Shown in pieces: positions 44,595 to 53,206 of a stretch of DNA of 64,000 nt. Position numbers and translations under genes: made by a program. Source of the stretch: Sphingomonas jaspsi DSM 18422 (GTDB lineage Bacteria; Pseudomonadota; Alphaproteobacteria; Sphingomonadales; Sphingomonadaceae); the NCBI RefSeq assembly GCF_000585415.1, contig NZ_KK073876.1, positions 1,175,810 to 1,239,809 of the forward strand, in the 5' to 3' direction. Every line of letters starts with the position of its first letter. Position 1 is the first letter of the stretch. The notes beneath the pieces were generated by a model, which was given only the letters and a program-made list of their open reading frames with translations, ran no database searches and was not told the DNA's origin.

Positions 44595-45238
44595 CCCTTC
44601 TTTTTCTTGGGACGGAGCGCGAGGATCTGCGCTTCCAGATTGTCGAGCACCGGGTCGATCATCGCTTCGTCGCAGCCGTGGATCAGGCGGTTGATCGCCA
44701 TGCCCTCGACCGTGTTCTGGGTGAGTGCGAGAGCGAGGTCGAAGCTCTTGCGGTCCTGCTGCCATTCGGGGAACAGCTGGATCGCAAGTTCATACCAGCG
44801 CTGGCGGAACTGCTCCTGCGCGGGCTCGAGGATCCTGGCCAAGTCCTTGTCGGTGCGCGAGGCGATCGCCAGCTCGACGAAGGCGGTAAAGGTCTGGCTG
44901 AGCAGCTGCTTCCAATAGGTATGGACCAGCGTGTGGACGTCGGGCGCGGGATTATCGACCGCGCGGCGGAAGGCGCGCAGGCGGCGCTCCATCAATTCGC
45001 CGATCGTCGCTTGCATCAGCGCGCCGCCATTTTCGAAATGATGCAGCATCGCGCCGCGCGACATGCCGGCTTCCGCCGCGACCTTCAGCGTCGTGGTGCT
45101 GCTGTAGCCATATTTGATCAGGCAGCGGATCGTCGCCTCGATCAGCCGGGCGCGGGTCTGGGCGCTTTTCAGCGCCTGCTGGGTGGGCTCGGCGACCGCC
45201 CTTGCGGCGGGGGCCTTGCGAGCGGCGGTGCGCGCCAT
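44591..45238 (-). CDS. TetR-family regulator, presumed controller of the catabolic regulon
   Basis: A 215-residue TetR protein. A basic N-terminal tail (MARTAARKAPAARAVAEP) precedes the HTH: RARLIEATIRCLIKYGYSST, TTLKVAAEAGMSRGAMLHHF. A helical ligand-binding domain of about 145 residues follows. ATG 45238 is chosen for its GGAAGG site; the in-frame TTG 45244 overlaps it. It is divergent from SDR1, with the palindrome ACAAACATGATTGT in the shared promoter, and the same motif recurs at three other promoters in the island. The inferred ligand is a pathway CoA ester or substrate. Confidence 0.88.
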   Translation of the reverse strand: MARTAARKAPAARAVAEPTQQALKSAQTRARLIEATIRCLIKYGYSSTTTLKVAAEAGMSRGAMLHHFENGGALMQATIGELMERRLRAFRRAVDNPAPDVHTLVHTYWKQLLSQTFTAFVELAIASRTDKDLARILEPAQEQFRQRWYELAIQLFPEWQQDRKSFDLALALTQNTVEGMAINRLIHGCDEAMIDPVLDNLEAQILALRPKKKKG

Positions 45239-45265
45239 CTTCAACCTTCCGATGCGAAATTAAAA

Positions 45266-45279
45266 ACAAACATGATTGT
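45266..45279. promoter_or_regulatory. TetR-type operator A
   Basis: ACAAACATGATTGT, a full match to the palindrome ACAAWCATGWTTGT, flanked by A-runs on the left and T-runs on the right. It lies 28 bases upstream of the TetR ATG and 73 bases upstream of SDR1, immediately before a TTGACA -35 box. It can therefore regulate both divergent genes. Confidence 0.7.
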
Positions 45280-45286
45280 TTTTGCT

Positions 45287-45316
45287 TTGACAAGTCAAGC
45301 CGGGTTCGGGCCATAA
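45287..45316 (+). promoter_or_regulatory. sigma-70-type promoter of SDR1
   Basis: TTGACA at 45287-45292 with an 18-base spacer to CCATAA at 45311-45316, directly downstream of operator A. The -35 box matches consensus; the -10 box is weaker. Confidence 0.5.
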
Positions 45317-45352
45317 GCGGTTTGACGGAAAGAACAAGCAGGAGTGGCAGTC

Positions 45353-46114
45353 ATGGGCCGGGTCGATGGCAAGGTGGCGTTGGTGACGGGCGGCGCGTCG
45401 GGGCTGGGCAAGGCGGATTGCCGCCGGTTGGCCGAAGAGGGCGCGAAGATCGTCGTCGCCGACATCGATGTGGCGGGGGCGCAAGCGCTGGCCGCCGAAC
45501 TGGGCGATAAGGCGATTGCGGTGAAGCTCGACGTTTCCTCGCCGGACGACTGGCAGGCCGCGATTGCCAAAACCGCAGAGGCGTTCGGCGGGCTCAACAT
45601 CCTCGTCAACAATGCCGGCATCGTGGTCGTCGCCGACCCGGAGGAAACGACCATCGAACAGTTCCGCAAAGTCCAGGCGGTGATGAGCGAGGGCGTGTTT
45701 TTGGGCGTCAAATATGCCCTGCCGCTAATGGCCAAATCGGGTGCGGGGTCGATCATCAACATGAGCTCGACCGCCAGCCACCTGGGTTATCCGCCCTTCT
45801 TCGCTTACTCGGCGGCCAAGGGTGCGGTGCGCTCGATGACCAAGTCGATCGCCATGCACTGCCAGCAGAAGGGTTATCCGATCCGCTGCAATTCGGTGCA
45901 TCCGGCCTCGATCGAAACGCCGATGATCCAGGGCGCGATGGGCCGGCCGGGCGAGGAGCATGAGGTGCCGGACGGCGTGCTGCCGGCCGGATCGATCGGC
46001 GCGCCGAAGGATGTCGCCAACCTTATCCTCTACCTCGCGTCCGACGAATCGCGCTTCGTCACCGGCGCCGAAATCCTGATCGACAACGGCCTGACCATCA
46101 CCCCGGCGGGCTGA
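45353..46114 (+). CDS. short-chain dehydrogenase/reductase (SDR1)
   Basis: A 253-residue classical SDR: VALVTGGASGLGKADCRRLA (NAD-binding TGxxxGxG), LVNNAGIVVV, catalytic Ser in NMSSTASHLG and the YSAAK pair. The Asp in VVADIDVAG suggests NAD(H) preference. It oxidises a pathway alcohol. ATG 45353 has AGGAG at 45340-45344. It is the first gene under operator A. A second operator (B) follows before SDR2. Confidence 0.9.
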   Translation: MGRVDGKVALVTGGASGLGKADCRRLAEEGAKIVVADIDVAGAQALAAELGDKAIAVKLDVSSPDDWQAAIAKTAEAFGGLNILVNNAGIVVVADPEETTIEQFRKVQAVMSEGVFLGVKYALPLMAKSGAGSIINMSSTASHLGYPPFFAYSAAKGAVRSMTKSIAMHCQQKGYPIRCNSVHPASIETPMIQGAMGRPGEEHEVPDGVLPAGSIGAPKDVANLILYLASDESRFVTGAEILIDNGLTITPAG

Positions 46115-46122
46115 AGAAAAAA

Positions 46123-46136
46123 ACAAGCAGGACTGT
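46123..46136. promoter_or_regulatory. TetR-type operator B
   Basis: ACAAGCAGGACTGT within AAAAAAACAAGCAGG...TTTTTTT. It agrees with ACAAWCATGWTTGT at 11 of 14 positions and keeps the flanking A/T-runs. It lies 8 bases past the SDR1 stop and 43 bases before the SDR2 start, so SDR2 and the genes behind it can be controlled separately. Confidence 0.5.
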
Positions 46137-46179
46137 TTTTTTCTTGAACCGCGACGAAGGGTGAAGCAAGGGTGAGGGG

Positions 46180-46926
46180 ATGAGCGAGAAGCGCACCGCC
46201 GTCGTCCTTGGCGCGTCCAGTCCGGGTGGACTGGGCGAGGCCGTCGCGCGGCGGCTGGCCGGTGACGGTTACCGCGTCGCGGTGGCCGGGCGGCGGATCG
46301 AGCCACTGCAGAAACTCGCGGCCAACATCGGCGGAACTGCGCACGCCTGCGACGTCACCGACGAAGCTTCGATCGAGGCGCTGGCAGCGGCGGTCGGGCC
46401 GGTCCATGCCGCGGTCAATGCCGCGGGCACGACCGACGTCGGCGGCATCGCCCGGATCAAGCGCGAGCGGATCGAGGCACAATTCGCGATCCACGTCACC
46501 GGCAACCTGCTTTTCATGAAGCATTTCGTGGCGCAGATGGGCGCAGGCTCGAGCTTCACGCTGTTTTCCTCGCTGACTGCGCGCGTGCCGGGTACGGGGC
46601 TGGCCGCCTATGCCGGGGCCAAGGCCGCGCTCGACCATATCGTACGTATCGCGGCGCTCGAATTCGGGCCGCGCGGGATCCGCGTCAACGCGGTCGCGCC
46701 GGGCTTTTCGCGCACGCCGATGACCGAGGCATTTTTGTCGGACGATCGGATCGCCGCTATCTACCGGAATGAAACCGCACTGGGCGGGCTGGTGACGCCG
46801 GAGCAGGTCGCCTCGACGGTCAGCTGGCTGGCATCGGACGATTGCTTCGCGACCGGGGAAATCGTCCATGTGTCGGGCGGCGCGCAATTGCTGCGACTGC
46901 CGACCGGCGCGGAACTGAAGGGCTAG
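46180..46926 (+). CDS. short-chain dehydrogenase/reductase (SDR2)
   Basis: A 248-residue classical SDR with TAVVLGASSPGGLGEAVARR, VNAAGTTDVGG, Ser in FSSLTARVPG, and YAGAK. The Arg in VAVAGRRIEPL after beta-2 points to NADP(H). The gene starts the run SDR2-SDR3-Rieske-E1alpha-E1beta-E2-VOC behind operator B. Substrate not assigned. Confidence 0.88.
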   Translation: MSEKRTAVVLGASSPGGLGEAVARRLAGDGYRVAVAGRRIEPLQKLAANIGGTAHACDVTDEASIEALAAAVGPVHAAVNAAGTTDVGGIARIKRERIEAQFAIHVTGNLLFMKHFVAQMGAGSSFTLFSSLTARVPGTGLAAYAGAKAALDHIVRIAALEFGPRGIRVNAVAPGFSRTPMTEAFLSDDRIAAIYRNETALGGLVTPEQVASTVSWLASDDCFATGEIVHVSGGAQLLRLPTGAELKG

Positions 46927-46935
46927 GAGAGAGCG

Positions 46936-47697
46936 ATGGATCTGGGGCTTCAGGGCAAGAAGGCGATCGTGGTCGGCGGCGCGCGCGGCATCGGCTATGC
47001 CATCGCCGAGGTGCTGGCGCGCGAAGGCTGCGACCTCGCCATCAGCGCGCGCAGCGCCGACGCGGTCAAGGACGCGGTCGCCAGCCTGAAACGCTACGAC
47101 ACCAAGGTCGTCGGCGGCGCGGTCGATGTGAAGAAGCCCGACGCGTACAAGAAATGGGTCGAAAAAGCGGTCGATCAGCTGGAAGGCTGCGACATCCTCA
47201 TTCCCATCACCTCCGCCGGCGGCGGGCTGGGCAGCGAGAAATATTGGGAAAAGGCATTCGAAGTCGACGTGATGGGCCCGGTGCGCGCGGTCGACGCGGT
47301 CCTGCCGCACATGGTCAAGCGCCAGTCGGGTTCGATCGTCCTCATCGCCACCACCTCGGCAGGCGAAGCGATGGGCGGGCCACAGCCGTACAATGCGATG
47401 AAGGCCAGCCTCATCACCTGGGGCAAGCAGCTGGCGCTCGCCAACGGCAAGGACGGCGTGCGCGTCAACGTCGTGTCCCCCGGCCCGATCGAATTCGAAG
47501 GCGGCAACTGGGAAATGATCAAGGACACGATGACGAAATTCTACGACGCGACGCTGCGCCAGCAGCCGCAGGGCCGCTTCGGCAAGCCCGAGGAAATCGC
47601 CCGCTGCGTCGCCTTCATCGCCTCGCCCGCGGCGAGCTGGGTCAACGGGTCGCACCTGATCGTCGACGGCGGCTTCACCAACCGGACGCATTTCTGA
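46936..47697 (+). CDS. short-chain dehydrogenase/reductase (SDR3)
   Basis: A 253-residue SDR: KKAIVVGGARGIGYAIAEVL, catalytic Ser in ATTSAGEAMGG and YNAMK. The usual NNAG reads PITSAGGG (residues about 91-98), a variant of the Asn-containing loop that supports the active site. GGAGAGAGCG precedes ATG 46936. It lies 9 bases after SDR2 and 10 before the Rieske gene. Confidence 0.88.
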   Translation: MDLGLQGKKAIVVGGARGIGYAIAEVLAREGCDLAISARSADAVKDAVASLKRYDTKVVGGAVDVKKPDAYKKWVEKAVDQLEGCDILIPITSAGGGLGSEKYWEKAFEVDVMGPVRAVDAVLPHMVKRQSGSIVLIATTSAGEAMGGPQPYNAMKASLITWGKQLALANGKDGVRVNVVSPGPIEFEGGNWEMIKDTMTKFYDATLRQQPQGRFGKPEEIARCVAFIASPAASWVNGSHLIVDGGFTNRTHF

Positions 47698-47707
47698 GGC
47701 GCGATAG

Positions 47708-49039
47708 GTGGACATCAAGCGCCAGGTCAGGATCGAGAGGGTCAGTCCCAAGGCGGCCGGCAACGGCACGCCGGTCGACAAGGCGCCCGATCCCGGCCTC
47801 GGCTACGACCTCATTCCCGCCGAACGTTACACCAGCCGCGATTACATGCAGCAGGAATGGCAGCATGTTTGGTCGAAGGTCTGGCTGTTGGGCGGGCGGA
47901 GCGACGACATACCGGAAACCGGCGATTACATCTGCACCGATATCGGCAAGGAGAGCGTGCTGATCGTCCGTCAGCCCGACGGGTCGGTGAAGGCGTTCCA
48001 CAACGTCTGCCTGCACCGCGGCAACCGGCTGCGGCCCGAAGGCATCGGCAAGGGCGCGGAAAATTTCCGCTGCATGTACCACCATTGGGCCTACGATCTC
48101 GAGGGCAAGATCGAGCATATCCCCGACCTGTCGAGCTTCCCCCAAGGCTGCCCGCCGGGCGCGCGGATCCAGCCGCTGCCTGCGGGCGAATGGGGCAGCT
48201 TCGTCTGGTTCTCGCTCAATCCGGATGTCGAGCCGCTGCAGGATTATCTCGACCCGCTGCCGCGCCACCTCGACCCCTATCATTTCGAGCGGATGCGCTG
48301 GGTGCGCGACATCACGGTCGAATGGAATTGCAACTGGAAGGCCAGCGTCGACGCCTTCAACGAAAGCTATCACGTCCAGGGCATCCATCCGCAGCTGATG
48401 TGGTACCTCGACGACGTCAACCTGCAGATCGACTGCTACGACCGGCACAACCGCTACCTCATCCCTTTCGGGACGATCAGCCCGCGAAAGGCGCTGCCCA
48501 GCCAGATCCCGCCGCCGATCATGTACATGATGGAAAAGGCCGGCATGGACCCCGCCGACTGGGAAGGCCCGATGACCGGCATCCGCAAGGCGATCCAGAA
48601 ACAGATGCGGAAAGGCGCGAAGAAGAAGGGCCGCGACTATTCGGAGCTGAACGACGACCAGCTGACCGACGATTATCACTATATGATCTTCCCCAACGTG
48701 ACGCTGAACACGCACGCGGACGATTTGATGCTGTTCCGCCAACGGCCGCACCCCGACGATCCTGACAAGATGTTTTACGACATATGGATGTTCGAGCTGC
48801 CCGATGCCGAAAAGGACGATCCGGAGCGCGAGCATCGCCGTCCCAAGCACCAGTTCTTCAAGCATGGCGACAAGTCGATCGGCCTCGTCCTCGACCAGGA
48901 CGCGTTCAACCTGCCCAACGTCCAGAAGGGCATGCATTCGAGCGGCTTTCCCGGCCTGTGGCTGGGCGACCAGGAATTGCGCATCCGCCACTTTCACAAG
49001 GTCATTGACGATTATTTTGCGAAAGGGGGAGCGGCATGA
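47708..49039 (+). CDS. Rieske oxygenase alpha subunit 1
   Basis: A 443-residue ring-hydroxylating-type oxygenase. The Rieske [2Fe-2S] ligands are Cys101/His103 (CLHRGNRL) and Cys122/His125 (CMYHHWAYDLEGK). The mononuclear iron site shows His222 and His227 in NESYHVQGIHPQ. The residue three before the first His, which bridges the two metal centres, is Glu rather than Asp. No beta subunit is adjacent. It starts at GTG 47708 and its stop overlaps the E1alpha start (ATGA). It would hydroxylate or demethylate the substrate using electrons from the ferredoxin system at 38.3-39.9 kb. Confidence 0.9.
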   Translation: MDIKRQVRIERVSPKAAGNGTPVDKAPDPGLGYDLIPAERYTSRDYMQQEWQHVWSKVWLLGGRSDDIPETGDYICTDIGKESVLIVRQPDGSVKAFHNVCLHRGNRLRPEGIGKGAENFRCMYHHWAYDLEGKIEHIPDLSSFPQGCPPGARIQPLPAGEWGSFVWFSLNPDVEPLQDYLDPLPRHLDPYHFERMRWVRDITVEWNCNWKASVDAFNESYHVQGIHPQLMWYLDDVNLQIDCYDRHNRYLIPFGTISPRKALPSQIPPPIMYMMEKAGMDPADWEGPMTGIRKAIQKQMRKGAKKKGRDYSELNDDQLTDDYHYMIFPNVTLNTHADDLMLFRQRPHPDDPDKMFYDIWMFELPDAEKDDPEREHRRPKHQFFKHGDKSIGLVLDQDAFNLPNVQKGMHSSGFPGLWLGDQELRIRHFHKVIDDYFAKGGAA

Positions 49040-50010
49040 GCCAGCTCGGCCGTGAGGCGCTGCTCGACGCGTACGAAAAGATGGCGACCATCCGCGCCTT
49101 CGAGGAGCGGCTGCACGAGGAGATAAAGACCGGCGAAATCCCGGGCTTCACCCATCTTTATTGCGGGCAGGAGGCGGCCGCGGTCGGCGTCTGCGCGCAT
49201 CTCGACGATGACGACTATATCGTCTCGACGCACCGCGGCCACGGCCATTGCATCGCCAAGGGATGCGACGTCGTCGGCATGATGAAGGAAATTTACGGCC
49301 GCGCCGATGGCCTGTGCAAAGGCAAGGGCGGGTCGATGCACATCGCCGACGTGTCGGTCGGCATGCTGGGCGCCAACGGCATCGTCGGGGCGGGCGCGCC
49401 GCTCGCGGTGGGCGCGGCGATCAGCGCCAAGATTGACGGCCGTGGCAAGGTGTCGGTTGCCTTCTCCGGCGACGGCGCCTGCAACCAGGGCACGACGTTC
49501 GAAGCGATGAACATGGCGGTGGTGACCAGGGCGCCCGCCATCTTCGTGTTCGAGAACAACCATTATTCCGAGCATACCGGGGTCGATTATGCGGTCGGGA
49601 CCGCGGGCGATATCGCCAGCCGCGCCGAGGCGTTCGGGATGAAGGTCTGGCGTGCCGACGGCTGCGACTTCTTCGCCACCTATGACGCGATGCGCGACCT
49701 GCTCGACCATGTCCGCGGCGGCGGCGGACCGGCCGCGATCGAACTCGATACCGAACGGTTCTACGGCCATTTCGAAGGCGACCCGCAGCGCTATCGCGGC
49801 AAGGGCGAACTCGACCGTATCCGCGAACAGCGCGATTGCCTCAAAGCCTTCCGCAAGACGGCGGGCGAGCGGGGCCTGCTCGACGCTGCCGACCTCGACG
49901 CGATCGACGCGAAGGTTGCTGCGCTCATCGACCGCGCCGTCACCGAAGCCCGCGCCGCGCCGCCTCCCAACCCCGACGACGTCCATGCCGACGTCTATGT
50001 GAGTTACTGA
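49036..50010 (+). CDS. acetoin/pyruvate dehydrogenase-type E1 alpha
   Basis: A 324-residue TPP enzyme subunit of the AcoA/PdhA type: STHRGHGHCIAKGCDVVGMM, GKGGSMHIADVSVGMLGANG, the TPP motif GDGACNQGTTFEA...VFENNHYSEHT. With E1beta and E2 it would oxidatively decarboxylate a 2-oxo acid or cleave an alpha-diketone or acyloin. Setting inside the catabolic operon suggests a pathway-specific 2-oxo intermediate. It starts 4 bases inside the Rieske gene. Confidence 0.9.
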   Translation: MSQLGREALLDAYEKMATIRAFEERLHEEIKTGEIPGFTHLYCGQEAAAVGVCAHLDDDDYIVSTHRGHGHCIAKGCDVVGMMKEIYGRADGLCKGKGGSMHIADVSVGMLGANGIVGAGAPLAVGAAISAKIDGRGKVSVAFSGDGACNQGTTFEAMNMAVVTRAPAIFVFENNHYSEHTGVDYAVGTAGDIASRAEAFGMKVWRADGCDFFATYDAMRDLLDHVRGGGGPAAIELDTERFYGHFEGDPQRYRGKGELDRIREQRDCLKAFRKTAGERGLLDAADLDAIDAKVAALIDRAVTEARAAPPPNPDDVHADVYVSY

Positions 50011-50011
50011 C

Positions 50012-51025
50012 ATGGCGGTGATGACCATCCGCGACGCGATCAACGCGACCCTCCATCAGGAGATGGAGCGCGACGATAGCATCATCGTGCTGGGCGAGGA
50101 TGTCGTCGGCGGCATGGGTACCGCGGGCGGGCCGGAAGCCATCGGCGGCATCTGGGGCGCGACCGGCGGGCTCTACGCCAAGTTCGGCGCCGACCGCGTC
50201 ATCGACACGCCGATTTCCGAAAGCGCCATCGTTGGCGCGGCGGCGGGCGCGGCGCTGGCCGGCAAGCGCCCGGTGGCCGAGCTGATGTTCGCCGATTTCG
50301 TCGGCGTTAGCCTCGACCAGCTGTGGAACCAGATGGCCAAGTTCCGATACATGTTCGGTGGCAAGACGCGCTGCCCGGCGGTCATCCGCCTGATCTACGG
50401 CGCGGGCATGAACACGGCGGCGCAGCACAGCCAGTCGGTCTATGCGATGATGACGTCGATCCCCGGCCTCAAGATCGCGCTGCCCGCGACGCCCGCCGAC
50501 GCCAAGGGCCTGCTGACCGAGGCGCTACGCGGCGACGACCCGGTGCTATTCTTCGAACATAAGGCGCTGTTCGGCGCCAAGGGCGAAGTGCCCGACGGCG
50601 AATATCGCGTGCCTTTCGGCCATGCCCGCATGGTGCGCGAGGGCGGGGACGTGACCATCGTCGCCTGCGGGCGGATGGTGAACTTCGCGCAGAAGGCGGC
50701 GGACAAGCTGGCGGAGGACGGCATCGGCTGCGACCTCATCGACCTCCGCTCGACCAGCCCGATGGACGAGGAAGCGATCCTCGACAGCGTCGAGGAAACC
50801 GGGCGGCTGGTCGTGGTCGACGAAAGCCCGCCGCGCTGCAGCCTTGCCGCCGACATCGCCGCGCTGGCCAGTTTGAAGGCCTTCACCGCGCTCAAGGCAC
50901 CGCCGCAGATGGTGACCGGCCTGCACACCCCGATCCCGTTCGCGCGCGAATTGGAACGGGCGTGGCTGCCTTCGCCCGCGAAAATCGAGGAGGCGGTGCG
51001 CACCACGCTCGCCTTCCGGAGCTAG
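50012..51025 (+). CDS. acetoin/pyruvate dehydrogenase-type E1 beta
   Basis: A 337-residue beta subunit: RDAINATLHQEMERDDSIIV, PISESAIVGAAAGAAL, ELMFADFVGVSLDQLWNQMA and GAGMNTAAQHSQS. The C-terminal domain has VTIVACGRMVNFAQKAA and LIDLRSTSPMDEEAI. It starts 1 base after the E1alpha stop and ends 5 bases before the E2 ATG. Confidence 0.9.
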   Translation: MAVMTIRDAINATLHQEMERDDSIIVLGEDVVGGMGTAGGPEAIGGIWGATGGLYAKFGADRVIDTPISESAIVGAAAGAALAGKRPVAELMFADFVGVSLDQLWNQMAKFRYMFGGKTRCPAVIRLIYGAGMNTAAQHSQSVYAMMTSIPGLKIALPATPADAKGLLTEALRGDDPVLFFEHKALFGAKGEVPDGEYRVPFGHARMVREGGDVTIVACGRMVNFAQKAADKLAEDGIGCDLIDLRSTSPMDEEAILDSVEETGRLVVVDESPPRCSLAADIAALASLKAFTALKAPPQMVTGLHTPIPFARELERAWLPSPAKIEEAVRTTLAFRS

Positions 51026-51030
51026 GCCGC

Positions 51031-52386
51031 ATGGCGCTCAAGGCCTTCACCATGCCCAAATGGGGCATCGAAATGTCCGAAGGCATGATCGGCGAATGGA
51101 TGGTCGCCGAAGGGGAGGCGTTCGCCAAGGGCGATGTGCTGGCGCTCATTGAAACCGACAAGATCACGAACGAGGTGGAGGCGGAGGCCGACGGCCGCTT
51201 CCTGCGCATCGTCGCGGCAGCGGGCGAGACCCATCCGGTCGGCGCATTGCTGGCGGTGCTCGGCGAGCCGGGCGACGAGGCCGGACTCGACGCCTTCGTC
51301 GGCTCCTTCAAGGCCGCCGACACCCGATTCTCCACGGACGACGACGATGCACCCGCACCGGCGCCCGCACCTGAGCCCGCGCCAGCGCCGGCATACGTCA
51401 TTGCCGACACCGTCGCCATCAGCCCCGCCGCCCGCGCCCGCGCCAAGGAAGCGCGGCTCGACTTGTCGAGCCTAAGCGGCAGCGGTCGCGGCGGGCGGAT
51501 CATGCTGATCGACGTCGACCAGGCGCTCCGCCCCGAAGCGCGGCCGAACCTGAAAGGACCCTATCCCGACACCGGCGGCATGGCCTTCGCCTCGCCGATG
51601 GCGCGGCGGCTGGCGGCGCGGCATGGGGTGGCGCTGGAAGGGTTGAAGGGCAGCGGTCCTCGCGGCCGCATCTGCAAGGCCGACGTGCTCGCCGCGGCGG
51701 GCGTGTCCGCGACCCCACCGTCAGGCGAGGTCGAGATCGTCGCCATGACCCCGATGCGCAAGGCGATCGCGCGGCGGCTGACCGAGGCCAAGCAGAATAT
51801 CCCGCATTTCTACCTGCGCCGCCGCGTCCGCGCCGACCGGCTGATGGCCGCGCGCGAAAAGGCGGGCAAGGTCGCGAGCGTCAACGACTATCTCGTCCGA
51901 GCCGTCGCGCTTGCGCTGCGCGAAGTGCCGGCGGTCAATATCCAGGTGCATGGCACCGATATCCACCGCCTGCCCACCGCCGACATCGCCGTCGCGGTGG
52001 CGACCGACAAAGGACTGCTTACCCCGGTCCTGCGCGCGGCAGAACGCTTGTCGCTGACCGAGATCGCCGCCGCCACTGCCGACCTCGCGGCGCGGGCGCG
52101 GGCGTCGAAATTGCGCCAGGAGGAAATCGACGGCGGCAGCTTTTCGCTGTCCAACCTCGGTCCCTATGGAGTCGAGCAATTCGATGCGATCATCAACCCG
52201 CCGCAGGGCGCGATCCTGGCGGTCGGTGCGGCGCGGCCCGAACCGATCGACGAGGATGGTGCGATCCGCATCGTGCCGGTGCTGCACCTCTCGCTGAGCT
52301 GCGACCATCGCGCGATCGACGGCGCCGACGGCGCGCGCTTCCTGGCCGCTCTTGCGCGGCTGATCGAACAACCGGAGGCGCTATGA
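51031..52386 (+). CDS. dihydrolipoamide acyltransferase E2 with two subunit-binding domains
   Basis: A 451-residue E2: one lipoyl domain (TMPKWGIEMSEGMIGEWMVA, lipoyl Lys in IETDKITNEVEAE), an Ala/Pro linker, and two consecutive peripheral-subunit-binding motifs. These are ISPAARARAKEARLDLSSLS at about 130-165 and ASPMARRLAARHGVALEGLK at about 188-225. The catalytic domain ends LSCDHRAIDGADGARFLAAL. One binding domain is usual in AcoC/PdhC; the duplicate is uncommon. Its stop overlaps the VOC start (ATGA). No E3 gene is nearby. Confidence 0.9.
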   Translation: MALKAFTMPKWGIEMSEGMIGEWMVAEGEAFAKGDVLALIETDKITNEVEAEADGRFLRIVAAAGETHPVGALLAVLGEPGDEAGLDAFVGSFKAADTRFSTDDDDAPAPAPAPEPAPAPAYVIADTVAISPAARARAKEARLDLSSLSGSGRGGRIMLIDVDQALRPEARPNLKGPYPDTGGMAFASPMARRLAARHGVALEGLKGSGPRGRICKADVLAAAGVSATPPSGEVEIVAMTPMRKAIARRLTEAKQNIPHFYLRRRVRADRLMAAREKAGKVASVNDYLVRAVALALREVPAVNIQVHGTDIHRLPTADIAVAVATDKGLLTPVLRAAERLSLTEIAAATADLAARARASKLRQEEIDGGSFSLSNLGPYGVEQFDAIINPPQGAILAVGAARPEPIDEDGAIRIVPVLHLSLSCDHRAIDGADGARFLAALARLIEQPEAL

Positions 52387-52913
52387 TCCTGCCCGGCGCG
52401 AAGATCATCCAGATCGCCTGGGTGGTCGACCATCTCGAGACCGCGGCGGAGAAGATATCGCGCTCGATGCAGTGTGGTCCGTTCCTGATGTTGCGCCACA
52501 TCCAGCTCGACGATCCGCACCATCGCGGGCGGCCGCAGCGGACCGACTTCAGCCTGTGCCTCGCGCAGGCCGGCGACGTGCAGATGGAGTTGGTCGAACA
52601 GCATGACGACACGCCGTCCGTCTATCGCGATGCCTTTCCCGACGGCCCGCCGGGCGGCATGGCCTTCCACCACGTCGCGGTGATCGTGCCCGACGTGTTC
52701 GCCGAAACGCAGCGCTACAACGACCTCGGCTTCCAGACCGCGTCGAGCGGTCGCTTCGGCAGCATCGATTTCACCTATGTCGACACGCGCACCGCGGGCG
52801 GCTTCATGGTCGAGGTGCTGCCCGACGTGCCCGAAATGCACGCCTTCTTCGGCAAGGTCCGCCGCGCGGCGGACGAATGGGACGGCAAGGCGCCCTGGCG
52901 CGAATTCGCCTAG
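52383..52913 (+). CDS. VOC-superfamily (glyoxalase-like) protein
   Basis: A 176-residue vicinal-oxygen-chelate protein: IIQIAWVVDHLETAAEKISR, QMELVEQHDDTPSVYRD, then GGMAFHHVAVIVPDVFAETQ and GGFMVEVLPDVPEMHAFF. His and Glu residues at His96/97-type and VEVL positions could bind one metal. Relatives are epimerases, lyases and dioxygenases. As the last gene of the SDR2-to-VOC operon it probably acts on a pathway intermediate. Convergent stop overlap of 4 bases with ABM1. Confidence 0.8.
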   Translation: MILPGAKIIQIAWVVDHLETAAEKISRSMQCGPFLMLRHIQLDDPHHRGRPQRTDFSLCLAQAGDVQMELVEQHDDTPSVYRDAFPDGPPGGMAFHHVAVIVPDVFAETQRYNDLGFQTASSGRFGSIDFTYVDTRTAGGFMVEVLPDVPEMHAFFGKVRRAADEWDGKAPWREFA

Positions 52914-53206
52914 CTAAGCGAGCGGTAGAAGCCCAGTTCCATATCGCTCGCCAGGCAGTCGAGGATCGGCGGCACCAGCCGGTCGTGGAAGTCGATCCCC
53001 ATATGATGGTCGAACGCCGCCTGGTCCTTGAACGTCGCGACGCAATAGAAGGTGTCGGGGTCGTCTTCCGACTGTAGCAGCTCATAGACCTGCGCGTCGG
53101 GCTCATGCTGGAACACCAGCCCCTTCAGCTCGGTCTGCAGCGCGATGAATTCGTCGCGGCGATCGGGCTTCACGACCAGCTTGGCGATAAACGACTTGGC
53201 ACTCAT
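52910..53206 (-). CDS. ABM-fold protein 1 (putative quinol monooxygenase-like)
   Basis: A 98-residue dimeric alpha/beta-barrel (antibiotic-biosynthesis-monooxygenase) protein: SFIAKLVVKPDRRDEFIALQ, EPDAQVYELLQSEDDPDTFY, CVATFKDQAAFDHHM. Its ATG overlaps the acyl-CoA synthetase stop (ATGA). ABM proteins are either cofactor-free oxygenases or small detoxifying proteins. Last gene of the Rieske2 operon. Confidence 0.8.
   Translation of the reverse strand: MSAKSFIAKLVVKPDRRDEFIALQTELKGLVFQHEPDAQVYELLQSEDDPDTFYCVATFKDQAAFDHHMGIDFHDRLVPPILDCLASDMELGFYRSLS

Noticed and set aside
45334..45347. Possible fifth operator ACAAGCAGGAGTGG before SDR1.
   Set aside because: It agrees with operator B in 12 bases but overlaps the AGGAG ribosome-binding site and lacks the right half and the T-run, so it is probably only a ribosome-binding context.
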